From positions 124,001-188,000 of the forward strand of contig JAHHHJ010000004.1 in assembly GCA_019359445.1 (NCBI GenBank): DNA of 64,000 nucleotides, read 5' to 3'. The translations under genes and the position numbers were made by a program. Shown one piece after another: positions 43,277 through 51,980 of this stretch (positions are counted from its first letter, which is position 1; each line of letters opens with the position of its first letter). The notes under the pieces were generated by a model that searched no databases, was not told where the DNA came from, and worked only from the letters and a program-made list of their open reading frames with translations. The DNA comes from Kastovskya adunca ATA6-11-RM4. Lineage in GTDB: Bacteria; Cyanobacteriota; Cyanobacteriia; Cyanobacteriales; Coleofasciculaceae.

Positions 43277-44143
43277 ATGGTGTATTTGAAGCTGGCGTTG
43301 ACGGCGGTGATTTGGGGGGGGACGTTTATTGCAGGGCGGGTGGTGATGCAAAGTATGGAACCGTTTTCGGCGGCGTTTTGTCGGTTTGCGATCGCCTCTT
43401 TTTGCTTGTTTTTCCTGACTCGTCAATTGGAAGGGGGTTTACCGAAGCTGAAGCTATATCAATTTGTGCAGGTGACGCTTTTGGGATTGACGGGGATTTT
43501 TATCTACAATGTCTGCTTTTTTTGGGGGTTGAAGTTGATTACGGCTAGTCGGGCGGCGTTGATTATTGCCCTCAATCCGATCGCGATCGCTATTGGTTCG
43601 GCGGTGGTGTTTGGAGAAAGACTCACACCGTTAAAGTTACTGGGAATCGTTACGTCTTTGCTGGGTGTGGTGGTGGTGATTGCTAGGGGCAGTTTGACGG
43701 TCTTATTTGCTAGCGGTTTGGGTTGGGGTGAAGTGTTTTTGTTTGGCTGTGTCCTCAGTTGGTGCGCTTTTACTTTAATTGGCAAACAAACGATGCAAGT
43801 CCTCTCTCCTTTGGCAACAACGACCTATGCCTGTTTAATTGGTGGCATCGCGTTGTTATTTCCGGCTTTGGGAGAAGGGTTAATGGGTGAGTTGACGCAG
43901 TTTTCTCTTGTAGCTTGGTTGGGAATACTGTATTTGGGGTTTTTCGGCTCGGCGGTGGGCTTTAGCTGGTACTACGAAGGGTTAAAGGCAATTGGGCCGG
44001 CAAGAGCTTCCATTTTCATTAATTTAGTACCTGTATCGGCGGTTCTTCTAGCCGCTTTGTTATTGGATGAGGAACTAACGCCGACGTTAATCGCGGGAGG
44101 TGCTTTAGTGGTGACGGGGGTTTTTCTGACGAACAGGAAATAA
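43277..44143 (+). CDS. DMT superfamily (EamA) transporter
   Basis: About 288 residues from the ATG at 43277 (MVYLKLALTAVIWGGTFIAG), with AGGGGCG just upstream. Ten hydrophobic segments in two repeats of five are visible, each starting with a W-G-x-x-F type helix (IWGGTFIAGR and LSWCAFTLIGK), the mark of EamA drug/metabolite transporters. FINLVPVSAVLLAALLLDEE is the conserved last block. Substrate unknown; export of a metabolite across the plasma membrane is likely. Confidence 0.85.
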   Translation: MVYLKLALTAVIWGGTFIAGRVVMQSMEPFSAAFCRFAIASFCLFFLTRQLEGGLPKLKLYQFVQVTLLGLTGIFIYNVCFFWGLKLITASRAALIIALNPIAIAIGSAVVFGERLTPLKLLGIVTSLLGVVVVIARGSLTVLFASGLGWGEVFLFGCVLSWCAFTLIGKQTMQVLSPLATTTYACLIGGIALLFPALGEGLMGELTQFSLVAWLGILYLGFFGSAVGFSWYYEGLKAIGPARASIFINLVPVSAVLLAALLLDEELTPTLIAGGALVVTGVFLTNRK

Positions 44144-44158
44144 GCTGATCCAGGTCTT

Positions 44159-44407
44159 TTACTCGTTCTGTTTGGCAAACTCAGAAGGGGGGCGATCGTT
44201 ACTCCACGCCCACCACACGTAACCACATTGACACTGATAAAACTCTTGCCATTTTTTGCGATACTCTTCTGTCATCACTGGGCTACGGCGGTTAATCCAA
44301 ACTTTCTCTTGCTCGGCAGAAGACGCTCGACAACTGGGACAACAAAACGTTAAGGCGTGAGTGGCTGGCTCGATCCATTTTGGGGGAACGGGGGAAAACG
44401 CATCCAT
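44159..44407 (-). CDS. zinc-ribbon hypothetical protein
   Basis: An 82-residue protein with two cysteine pairs, FCCPSC (residues about 21-26) and CQCG (about 59-62), likely one zinc ribbon, and tryptophan-rich ends (WWAWSNDRP). It resembles short conserved proteins of unknown function. It converges with the EamA gene, 15 bases from that gene's end. Confidence 0.55.
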   Translation of the reverse strand: MDAFSPVPPKWIEPATHALTFCCPSCRASSAEQEKVWINRRSPVMTEEYRKKWQEFYQCQCGYVWWAWSNDRPPSEFAKQNE

Positions 44408-44756
44408 TGGAAAAACCTTTTAGTTAGTCATTGGCTAAAACTGTTGACAAATCAAATCCGCAAGCTGTCTAGTGCTTATTCTAGGGTGCTTACACAGGAT
44501 CTAGCATTTCTGATTCAAGAGGTGGGAGGCTTTGTTTTGCATCAACCACACCAGGGTAAAGAGGCGCAGGCTTCGACGTGAGACTTCGGCGTGAACTTAG
44601 TCGAACGCTCAGTCGAACGCTCAGCCGAACGGGGGAGGGGAGGTTATCCTGGGTTTTGGTGCGATGGCTTTTGACTCAGTAGTATGATTCCTCTTGAGGG
44701 AATGCTTTACTTTTGAGAGATTGGCATTTCTTCATTAACTAGAGTTGACGCTGACG
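44408..44756. other. intergenic region upstream of DUF3318 gene
   Basis: About 350 bases. At 44580-44635 there is a run of GTCGAACGCTCA-like direct repeats (GACTTCGGCGTGAAC, AGTCGAACGCTC twice, AGCCGAACG) that recurs in variant form at 53767-53815. No coding frame with a convincing start. Confidence 0.4.
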
Positions 44757-45365
44757 ATGAATCCCGATCCTGAAATTCGCCGCCTCCTTGATCTCATGCC
44801 TGCTTCGGGTCGAATGTTGACTAAGATAATCAGCAAACCGCAGCAGCCGACGGTGATTGAAAGTCCGTTTCCGCTACCCTGGAACCCGGAACGACCGATT
44901 TATATCAATTTTGACTTATGGCGTCAGTTATCTAAGCCGCAACGAGACATGCTGCTGTTACATGCTGTGAGTTGGTTGATTGGAATTAAGTGGTTTAAGC
45001 CAGATTTGTATCAAGGCGTTGTTCTGGCGGGGTTAGTAGGGGGAGTGGTGGAACTGGTGCAGGGGGATGCGGTAGGAGTTGTGGTAGCGACGGGATTGAG
45101 TGCGGTAGCAGGGACGCAACTCTGGCGTTCTACTCGTAGTTCTCAAAAATATTTAGAGGCGGATGCGGCGGCGATTAAGGTAGCTGTGCGGCGCGGCTAC
45201 AGGGAAACAGAGGCGGCGACTGGTCTTTTGTCTGGTATTGAAGCGGTAGCACAAATTGAAGGGCGTCCGGGCTTGAATTTTATTGAGTTAATCCGTTGTC
45301 AAAATCTCCGGGCGATCGCAGGTCTTTCTCCTCTCAGTGTCCCCGAAACCATCAAGCAAGAGTAG
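44757..45365 (+). CDS. DUF3318 protein
   Basis: About 202 residues from the ATG at 44757 (MNPDPEIRRLLDLMPASGRM). The DUF3318 layout is clear: RRLLDLMPASGRM, then a W-P-rich strand (PFPLPWNPERPIYINFDLW), a membrane-like helix pair (VVLAGLVGGVVELVQGDAVGVVVATGLSAVAG) and a C-terminal helical region (EADAAAIKVAVRRGYRETEA). The family is cyanobacterial and its function is unknown. Probably membrane-attached. Confidence 0.8.
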   Translation: MNPDPEIRRLLDLMPASGRMLTKIISKPQQPTVIESPFPLPWNPERPIYINFDLWRQLSKPQRDMLLLHAVSWLIGIKWFKPDLYQGVVLAGLVGGVVELVQGDAVGVVVATGLSAVAGTQLWRSTRSSQKYLEADAAAIKVAVRRGYRETEAATGLLSGIEAVAQIEGRPGLNFIELIRCQNLRAIAGLSPLSVPETIKQE

Positions 45366-45719
45366 GACTTGTAGAGGCGGGTTTTGCCTATCTGATTTCG
45401 CTTTGAGAAAAAACCTTTCGCCAAGTCTTTTTAAGAGTTTAAATAAAGTTAATAAGTGTTTAATTTCTTTTCAAAAAACCCTTAAACTTCCAGTTTTGTC
45501 AATTAATTAATAAGGTGCCTGTAAACTATAGACGTGCTGCTGATAGAAATGTTCCTACGGAATCTCTATCCGTGTCTAAGTCTTACAGGTAGGTGATCCC
45601 TAGGTAGAGACAAACCTGATAAACATCTACCTAATGGTTCTAGATAAAAGAGGGACTCCTTCTATATCATGAACTTGCTGAGGGATAAAAACAGCATTTT
45701 AAAAAAGGTTGTGTAGTAT
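45366..45719. other. AT-rich intergenic region
   Basis: About 350 bases upstream of the 69-residue gene, with no frame or tRNA. It likely includes that gene's promoter; no operator is recognised. Confidence 0.4.
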
Positions 45720-45929
45720 ATGAAGAACCCAATTTCTTCCCAAAATTCTTTCATTCCGTCTCCTATTTACGAAATAGCCGCTAAGGTGGCTAAATCTCAT
45801 CAAATTACAGAAGCTGAAAAAAGCGTTTTAAGAAATAGCTTCTTAAAAAGTCCTTTGCATGAAGAAGAACATCGCCTGATCGACCGTTTATATCACTCCC
45901 TGCGCCGGGGAAAAATTACCCTGGTGTAG
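45720..45929 (+). CDS. small hypothetical protein
   Basis: A 69-residue soluble protein, MKNPISSQNSFIPSPIYEIA, then helical and basic to the end (LIDRLYHSLRRGKITLV). Helices SPIYEIAAKVAKSHQIT and EAEKSVLRNSFL look like a compact two- to three-helix bundle. It resembles short conserved cyanobacterial proteins; function unknown. It converges on the glycosyltransferase gene with four bases between. Confidence 0.6.
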   Translation: MKNPISSQNSFIPSPIYEIAAKVAKSHQITEAEKSVLRNSFLKSPLHEEEHRLIDRLYHSLRRGKITLV

Positions 45930-45933
45930 CGAC

Positions 45934-47739
45934 CTAAAGGCAACGGTAAAGCTGATAATCGTAACCATCAACTGGCGTTTTCAAGATACTTGCCTCTTCT
46001 GCAAAGCAATTGGGTGCTTCTACTACGGGGGCTTTGAAGTTTACTAACCACAAGTCTAGGGGTCGTGGCAGTTGGGCTAAGGTATCTTGAAGGATAGCTA
46101 CAGCCGGGCAGTTTGTCTCTTCACATCGCCCTTGCTTTTGATGAGCTAAGAGAAATTGCGGGTTCAGGAGTGCTTTCTGGGCGTTAGCAGCATGTTGCAG
46201 TTCCCAAGCGATCCCCATGATTTCTCCCGTCTGTACCAGGGTATTATGGGTTGTCGCAATCAAGACGGGATGGGATGAGGCGCGTTGCATGACTGACACG
46301 AGTAAGTCAGGACGATAGTATTTTTGATAACCAAGGTTAGAGACAACGGTAATGCCGCTGAGAAGTCCAACGAATCCAATCAGGGCGATCGCTTTTTTAC
46401 CGTTGAGTCCCCAGGTGAGTTGGGAGTGGGTAGCTTTCCAGCTTACGGCTAGGCTGGCTCCCAGGACGGCGATGACACCGGGGAAGTAGACGAAGTTATA
46501 CCGTGCCCCCCGTGTGAGGTCTGTCCCTAAAAAGTAGGTGATGGCGAAAAAAATCGCGATCGCCCCTAAAATAAATCCTCCCAAAACCCCCACACCGAGA
46601 CGAGTTGAGGGTTGCTGGAGTTGCACACGGATGCCGCGATAAAGCAGAGGGATTGCCCAGACAAAAAAGGCAATCATCAAGGCTCCGGAAACAATGACTA
46701 CGGGCAGCGAGGCAGCTTCAACAGGCAGTAATGCCAGCATCGTAATCCAGGCTGCTAAGGACTGAAAGAGGGGATTGAGCCATTCTAAAAAGTTGCGATC
46801 GCTACTTTGAATCCAAGCCGTCATCTGCGGGTCGTAACTGGACTGCAACACGGGAAACCAGATTAACCCACCAACCACGGTTCCCGCCACCGCTGCGTAA
46901 ATTCGCCACCAAGAGGATTGGCGATGGGAATTTCTTTTGACGGGGTATTTACTTGCAGGAACGTTGGAGTAAATTTGCTCTCCTGCTCCCCTGCTCCCCT
47001 GCTCCCTCGCTCCCTCGCTCCCCATCTCCCGACGCTGACGCCACCACAGGACGAGCAAAACGATGATCTCGGCACAAAGGGTAAGGGTGAAGAAGTAGTG
47101 GGTGGCGATGCCTAAGCTATTCACGACTACCCAACTCAGGACGATCCACATGGGTAAAGGGCGGCGGCGTTGCAGGTGCTGTGCGGCAACGACTAAGCAA
47201 CAGAGGGAAGCAATCACCCACAAAACCGCTAAGGTGTAATGACGGGCTTCTTGTGCCAAAAAGATGCCGTAGGGAGACACTGCCATCAGGGCGGCGGCAA
47301 GTTGAGCAACGAGCTGAGAGCGAAAGGCGAGCCAACTCAGTCCGTATAGGGCAGGGATTGAGATGACACCAAAAAGGGCAGGAAGCGATCGCGCTGCCCA
47401 AAGTGATACGTATCCCGATTGAGGAAAAAGTTGCATCCACCAGTGAACCAGCACAAAGTACAGGGGCGGATGGTGATCTTCGGCAAATAAATGACGCAAC
47501 ACTGCCGATGCTCCCGCCGCAGGGTCTGGTTGCAAGGGCTGCATAAGTAGATTTAACGGAATTGCCTCGTTAAGCGGTACCGTTTTAAAGCTATTGCCCA
47601 GGCTAAAGACTAAGGTGGCAAATTCATCAGTCCAGGGAGATTTTCCAGCTAGCTGCGTAAAGCGTAAACCTGCACCAATGGCGATCGACATCAATAGCAG
47701 CAGGGGAGGGAGCCAGCCTTTTGAAACAAGCGATTTCAA
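45934..47739 (-). CDS. GT39-like membrane glycosyltransferase with repeat insert
   Basis: A 601-residue membrane protein of the GT-C (PMT/ArnT-like, GT39/GT83) kind: WTDEFATL near residue 36 supplies the acidic residue of the first loop, and EDHHPPLYFVLVHWW near 92 is the second typical motif; about eleven hydrophobic segments follow. It likely transfers sugars from a lipid carrier at the plasma membrane. Around residue 240 it contains a Glu/Gly/Arg stretch (GSEGAREQGSRGAGEQ) encoded by heptamer repeats of a type otherwise intergenic. The frame stays open through it. It lies next to a GT2-GtrA gene on the same strand. Confidence 0.78.
   Translation of the reverse strand: MKSLVSKGWLPPLLLLMSIAIGAGLRFTQLAGKSPWTDEFATLVFSLGNSFKTVPLNEAIPLNLLMQPLQPDPAAGASAVLRHLFAEDHHPPLYFVLVHWWMQLFPQSGYVSLWAARSLPALFGVISIPALYGLSWLAFRSQLVAQLAAALMAVSPYGIFLAQEARHYTLAVLWVIASLCCLVVAAQHLQRRRPLPMWIVLSWVVVNSLGIATHYFFTLTLCAEIIVLLVLWWRQRREMGSEGAREQGSRGAGEQIYSNVPASKYPVKRNSHRQSSWWRIYAAVAGTVVGGLIWFPVLQSSYDPQMTAWIQSSDRNFLEWLNPLFQSLAAWITMLALLPVEAASLPVVIVSGALMIAFFVWAIPLLYRGIRVQLQQPSTRLGVGVLGGFILGAIAIFFAITYFLGTDLTRGARYNFVYFPGVIAVLGASLAVSWKATHSQLTWGLNGKKAIALIGFVGLLSGITVVSNLGYQKYYRPDLLVSVMQRASSHPVLIATTHNTLVQTGEIMGIAWELQHAANAQKALLNPQFLLAHQKQGRCEETNCPAVAILQDTLAQLPRPLDLWLVNFKAPVVEAPNCFAEEASILKTPVDGYDYQLYRCL
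46976..47030 (-). repeat. in-gene GGGAGCA/GGGAGCG heptamer tract
   Basis: Read on the minus strand, about seven copies of GGGAGCG, GGGAGCA or GGGGAGCA in tandem. The tract lies in frame within the glycosyltransferase gene and resembles the intergenic tracts at 53679-53735 and 57888-57992. Confidence 0.75.
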
Positions 47740-47751
47740 CCGATGCGACCT

Positions 47752-48987
47752 CTACTCAACGTCCGTTACTCGCCAACTGAGCTTCAGATTAACCCAAAAG
47801 TTCCAAAGCGTAACAATCGCGATCGCTAGCAGGTTCGCAACATAGCGGTTGATGCCAAAGATATTAAAGAACACATTCAACAGCAAGACGTTGAGAATTA
47901 ACCCACCCAGGCAGACAATATTAAACTTCAAGAATCGTTTCAACCGCTGACGTTTCCCCGGTTGCCGACGGGCAATATCGCCAAAAGTCCACATATCATT
48001 CCACAAAAAATTGTTAAGGATTGCGACCTCTGAGGCAATGATTTTACTGCGAGTCAAGGGCAATCCCAGAGTGCTAGGGTCACTGAGCAGGTAAAGCAGG
48101 ATCATATCCACAAACACGCCTGTTAACCCCACTGCACCAAAGCGGAACAACCGCGCTATCGGCCACAGGGACAGGCGCAACTTAATTAAGTGCTGGAGAT
48201 ACTCAATGTATTGTTTCCAGGTAACTTTACTTTCTCCCTCTAGGCGCTCCTGAAAGACATAGCCGGCTTCCGCAATCCAGCGTACCTGTCCCCGCCCAAT
48301 TACTTCAATCAAGATTTTGTAACCCACTGGACTCAGCGTCCGCCCGACAATGCAGCTACGGCGCACTAAAAAGTAGCCACTCATCGGGTCAGAGATGCGA
48401 CCAATCACCTCAGGCAAAATAATTAGTCCTAAGGTCTGTGCGCCACGGGATAAGAAGCGGCGGATGATACTCCATTCACTCACACCACCCCCTTCAACGT
48501 GGCGGCTGGCAACTGCTAAATCCGCACCCCGCTCAATTTCATTCCACAGTTGCAATAGCACTTCTGGAGGATGCTGGAGGTCAGCGTCAATCACTCCTAA
48601 GACTTCACCCTGTGCCGCTTGCCAGCCTCGGATAACGGCGGTGGACAGTCCCCGTTCTTCAACCCGCCGCATCACCCGCAGTTGAGGATACTCTGGCATC
48701 ATTGCCTGTGCCAGTTTCCAGGTTCCATCAGGGCTGTTGTCATCAACAACGATTAACTCGTAGGCTCCAGGAATCCGGCTATCGAGGAGCTGTGTTAGCT
48801 GCTGGACAATCTTTTGGACGTTTTTCCCTTCGTTGTAGGTGGGAATGACGAGAGAAAAACGAATCGGATTATGGGGACTAGGCTCAACCGCCGCATCAAT
48901 TGTGGCTTCTGGGGCAAGGGCTACTGGAGAAATCTGTAAGGAACCTGAGGGAACTGGCAAAAAGAAATCAGGTTGGCTGAAGCTCAT
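47752..48987 (-). CDS. glycosyltransferase GT2 fused to GtrA-like domain
   Basis: A 411-residue protein. Residues about 42-270 form a GT2 (dolichol-phosphate-mannose-synthase-like) catalytic domain with FSLVIPTYNEGKNV, IVVDDNSPDGTW and the DxD-type VIDADLQHPPE; residues about 280-405 form a four-helix GtrA-like membrane domain (FRFGAVGLTGVFVDMILLYLL, EVAILNNFLWNDMWTF). It probably makes a polyprenyl-phosphate-sugar used by the GT39-like enzyme encoded 12 bases downstream. The two are likely co-transcribed. Confidence 0.88.
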   Translation of the reverse strand: MSFSQPDFFLPVPSGSLQISPVALAPEATIDAAVEPSPHNPIRFSLVIPTYNEGKNVQKIVQQLTQLLDSRIPGAYELIVVDDNSPDGTWKLAQAMMPEYPQLRVMRRVEERGLSTAVIRGWQAAQGEVLGVIDADLQHPPEVLLQLWNEIERGADLAVASRHVEGGGVSEWSIIRRFLSRGAQTLGLIILPEVIGRISDPMSGYFLVRRSCIVGRTLSPVGYKILIEVIGRGQVRWIAEAGYVFQERLEGESKVTWKQYIEYLQHLIKLRLSLWPIARLFRFGAVGLTGVFVDMILLYLLSDPSTLGLPLTRSKIIASEVAILNNFLWNDMWTFGDIARRQPGKRQRLKRFLKFNIVCLGGLILNVLLLNVFFNIFGINRYVANLLAIAIVTLWNFWVNLKLSWRVTDVE

Positions 48988-49037
48988 TGAGTAAACCTCA
49001 AGTTTTTAAAGAGAGGAGGTATATAGTTGCAGCGTGA

Positions 49038-49262
49038 ATGGGTCAATTTCCATCGTTCCTGGCAACTGAACTGTCTGTTTCCGTTGCAGGCGATCGCTTA
49101 AGCGTTCAACAGCTTGTTGATGCTGCTGTTTTTCAGTGGCTGTTTCGAGCGTTCCCTAAATGGGACGAGCGCTATTTAACCAGAGAATACGCGAATATTG
49201 GGCAGATTCTGTCTTTAGCTTTGTTTGTAGATTGGGAGCTAGCTTATGCTCAAATACAATAG
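49038..49262 (+). CDS. hypothetical protein (low support)
   Basis: A 74-residue frame, MGQFPSFLATELSVSVAGDR, divergent from the GT2-GtrA gene. The second half (VFQWLFRAFPKWDERYLTREYA) reads like a folded protein, but there is no clear ribosome site and no recognised family. It overlaps by about 13 bases the 3' end of the frameshifted frame on the other strand. Confidence 0.35.
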   Translation: MGQFPSFLATELSVSVAGDRLSVQQLVDAAVFQWLFRAFPKWDERYLTREYANIGQILSLALFVDWELAYAQIQ

Positions 49263-49563
49263 CAACAATAGTGACGAGGGTCGAAAACTAGCATAATGGC
49301 ACTTAAGGCGATAATCCAGTAGGCAAATAGATAAAACGTCAACAATCCCGCCGCAACTGAGCCAATTAAGACCGAACTCCAGAGTCGAGAGAATCTTTGG
49401 GATTTTTGCTCAACAGCATAACTAAGCGCGATCGCAAATGCCGATAAGTTCCAACAGCGCCCAAGTACTCAGGGTTGTCTAGAGCGATCGCGATCGCTCC
49501 ACCAGCCACCATTGAAAGCGAAACCGCCACAGGGAATTTCAAAATAGAAAAGTCTCGGTTCAT
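49250..49563 (-). pseudogene. small membrane protein gene with probable frameshift
   Basis: The minus strand starts MNRDFSILKFPVAVSLSMVA and stays open 65 codons, but after about residue 42 the frame turns poor (RHLRSRLVMLLSKNP). The +1 frame over the same bases and beyond reads a clean membrane protein: LSAFAIALSYAVEQKSQRFS, then LIGSVAAGLLTFYLFAYWII and ALSAIMLVFDPRHY before the stop at 49250. Together they would give about 100 residues with three helices. A single-base frameshift near 49450 (real or a sequencing error) explains this best. Confidence 0.4.
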
Positions 49564-49754
49564 AGCATTGGTTAAGGGTAAGGAGAAAACTCTCTAGCCA
49601 GTCTAGTCAATCTTTTTTGTAAATCTTTGATTTATTGAGAAAGCTAACAGGTTGTGATTTGCTTCTAGAGAAGGTTATAACCAAAGACAATTCTGCTAAA
49701 GACTAGGGCGTGTTTGGCTTGGCGTTAAAAATGTAGAGGCATAGGAGTCTTGTC

Positions 49755-50465
49755 TTGAAATTTAAAAGTGGTATTTTTCTGCTCGCAATTATCTGTATCG
49801 TGGCAACAGGGCTGGCAATGTACTTGCTAGGCGGTATAGATCCTGCGGACTTAAACGCATGGCTGAAGCAGGCAGGAATTTGGGCACCCATCGTTTACCT
49901 CGTCCTCTATACCGTGGCAACGCTACTGGTATTGCCATCAACCGCATTGAACCTTACAGGCGGTGCGCTTTTTGGCCCTTGGTTGGGTACGTTTTGGACA
50001 AGTCTCGCCGCAATTGTGGCGGCGGTAGTGGCGTTTGCCTTTACGCGGACAATCGGACGAGACTTGATCGCCGGGCGGTTAGCAGGACGTTGGGAAGCCA
50101 TGGATGCGGAGATGCGTCAGGGGGGATTGTTTTATATGTTCGCCATCCGTCTGCTGCCAATTATTCCCTATGGTTTAGTCAACTTTGCTGCTGGTTTAAC
50201 GTCCATTCGCTTTCGTGACTACTTGCTAGGAACTATTCTCGGCACAATTCCTGGCGTACTGCCCTTTGTGATGATTGGCAGTTCTGGACTACAAGCCATG
50301 AAAACCGGAGATGTTCTGCCGTTGATGGGATCGTTATGTTTGATGGGGGTGCTCGTGGGGGGAGCTACTTGGTATCGCCGCCGCCGCCAGTCTCCGCAAA
50401 AAGCCTTGGAGAAAGCAGAGCGGGAGCGTTTTTCGGAATCTTCTGATGTTACAGAGCCGGATTAA
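49755..50465 (+). CDS. TVP38/TMEM64 (VTT domain) membrane protein
   Basis: A 236-residue DedA-superfamily membrane protein. The VTT-domain signatures are GGALFGPWLGTFWTS (about residue 70-85), FAFTRTIGRD, and FAIRLLPIIPYGLVNFAAGLTSIRFRDYLLG. Six or so helices and a basic C-terminal tail (RRRRQSPQKALEKAERERFS) are visible. The start is TTG at 49755, supported by AGGAG seven bases upstream. Homologs act in lipid scrambling or membrane homeostasis; the role here is inferred. Confidence 0.88.
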   Translation: MKFKSGIFLLAIICIVATGLAMYLLGGIDPADLNAWLKQAGIWAPIVYLVLYTVATLLVLPSTALNLTGGALFGPWLGTFWTSLAAIVAAVVAFAFTRTIGRDLIAGRLAGRWEAMDAEMRQGGLFYMFAIRLLPIIPYGLVNFAAGLTSIRFRDYLLGTILGTIPGVLPFVMIGSSGLQAMKTGDVLPLMGSLCLMGVLVGGATWYRRRRQSPQKALEKAERERFSESSDVTEPD

Positions 50466-50692
50466 CTCCTAAAACTTTGGCAAAACCTATTTTTAAAAAA
50501 TGATTGAATATTAAAGTTTCAATTAGGATTTGATTGCCGCTGTAAGTCTATTAGTTTTCCTAGAAAATTATCTTGCTTTGACGTCTTTAAACTTAGACAA
50601 AAGGTTTAATTGCATCTACAGGAGGCGAGATTCTGACTTCTATCTGAATATCAAATTATGATAGAAATGAGCGGATTAATTGTGAAGTTCCA

Positions 50693-51850
50693 GTGAAAAC
50701 AACGACAATTGACAGTATTATCTCTAACGCTTTAGAGGGAAAAGACCTTTGTCCCAGTGAGGGAGTATTTTTATTGCAGCAAACGGCACCGGAGGCGATC
50801 GCTACTATCCGCCAAGCAGCGGATATACTGCGTCAGCGACAAGCCGGGGACACCGTAACCTATGTAATTAACCGCAATATTAACTACACCAATATCTGTG
50901 AACAGCATTGTAGTTTCTGTGCCTTTCGGCGGGATGCCGGAGAATCAGGTGCCTACTGGCTAGACTGGGGGCAAATCTTGGAAAAGGCAACGGATGCTGT
51001 TGGGCGAGGGGCGACAGAAATTTGCATGCAGGGAGGGCTGAACCCCGACGCCAAGATTGATGGGGCGACGTTGCCTTATTACCGTAAGTTGGTGGAGACA
51101 ATAAGCGATGAGTTTCCCCAACTCCACATTCACGCCTTCTCTCCCCAGGAAGTACAGTTTATTGCTGATCAAGATGGCATCAGCTACAGCGAAGTTATTG
51201 CTTCCCTGCAAGAGGCGGGGGTGGACTCAATGCCGGGAACAGCAGCGGAAGTGTTGGATGATCGGGTGCGGCGCATTCTTTGCCCAGAAAAAACCGATAC
51301 GGCGACTTGGTTAGAGATTGTAGGGACAGCACTGCGCTTAGGAATGCCCATGACCAGCACAATGCTATCCGGGCATATTGAAACACAATCGCAGCAAATT
51401 GGGCATTTAGAAAAATTGCGATCGCTCCAACGTACTGCCAAAGAAAACGCCTATCCTGCCCACATTACCGAATTTATCCTGCTACCTTTTGTCGGGCAAG
51501 AAGCGCCCAAACCCTTACGAAACCGAGTAAAACGCGATCAACCTGTTCTAGAAGATGCCCTCTTGCTCACCGCCGTGGCACGGATTTTCTTAGGTAACGA
51601 CATTACCAACCATCAACCGAGTTGGGTAAAACTTGGTCTAGAGGGTGCCACAGAAGCTCTCAACTGGGGCTGTAATGACCTTGGCGGTACTTTGATGGAG
51701 GAACATATCACCACGATGGCAGGGGCAAAAGGCGGCACCTGTATGGCAGTGGAAACTTTGCAAGAGGCGATTCATTCGTTGGGGCGTCCTTACCAGCAAC
51801 GAGATACGCTTTATAAAAAGTTAAAGCAAACAGCCAACAGCACAACTTAG
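50693..51850 (+). CDS. cofH: 5-amino-6-(D-ribitylamino)uracil-L-tyrosine 4-hydroxyphenyl transferase CofH
   Basis: A 385-residue radical SAM enzyme of the CofH family, which joins tyrosine-derived hydroxybenzyl to the riboflavin precursor; with CofG it makes the deazaflavin F0, the antenna chromophore of some photolyases. The cluster motif [10 protein letters not shown] (Cys69, Cys73, Cys76) is intact, followed by [14 protein letters not shown], typical of this branch. The start is a GTG at 50693. No cofG lies in the window. Confidence 0.9.
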   Translation: MKTTTIDSIISNALEGKDLCPSEGVFLLQQTAPEAIATIRQAADILRQRQAGDTVTYVINRNINYTNICEQHCSFCAFRRDAGESGAYWLDWGQILEKATDAVGRGATEICMQGGLNPDAKIDGATLPYYRKLVETISDEFPQLHIHAFSPQEVQFIADQDGISYSEVIASLQEAGVDSMPGTAAEVLDDRVRRILCPEKTDTATWLEIVGTALRLGMPMTSTMLSGHIETQSQQIGHLEKLRSLQRTAKENAYPAHITEFILLPFVGQEAPKPLRNRVKRDQPVLEDALLLTAVARIFLGNDITNHQPSWVKLGLEGATEALNWGCNDLGGTLMEEHITTMAGAKGGTCMAVETLQEAIHSLGRPYQQRDTLYKKLKQTANSTT

Positions 51851-51980
51851 TGCTTGTTTTAATATCAACAAGTGTCGTTTCTTCCTCGGTTTTCCCCCTT
51901 GCCAAGAGTGGAAGATCGGTCAAAACTAATGTGTTGAGAAAACTCTAAGGCAAAAGAAACTTTCCTAGGTGACTGCATTA

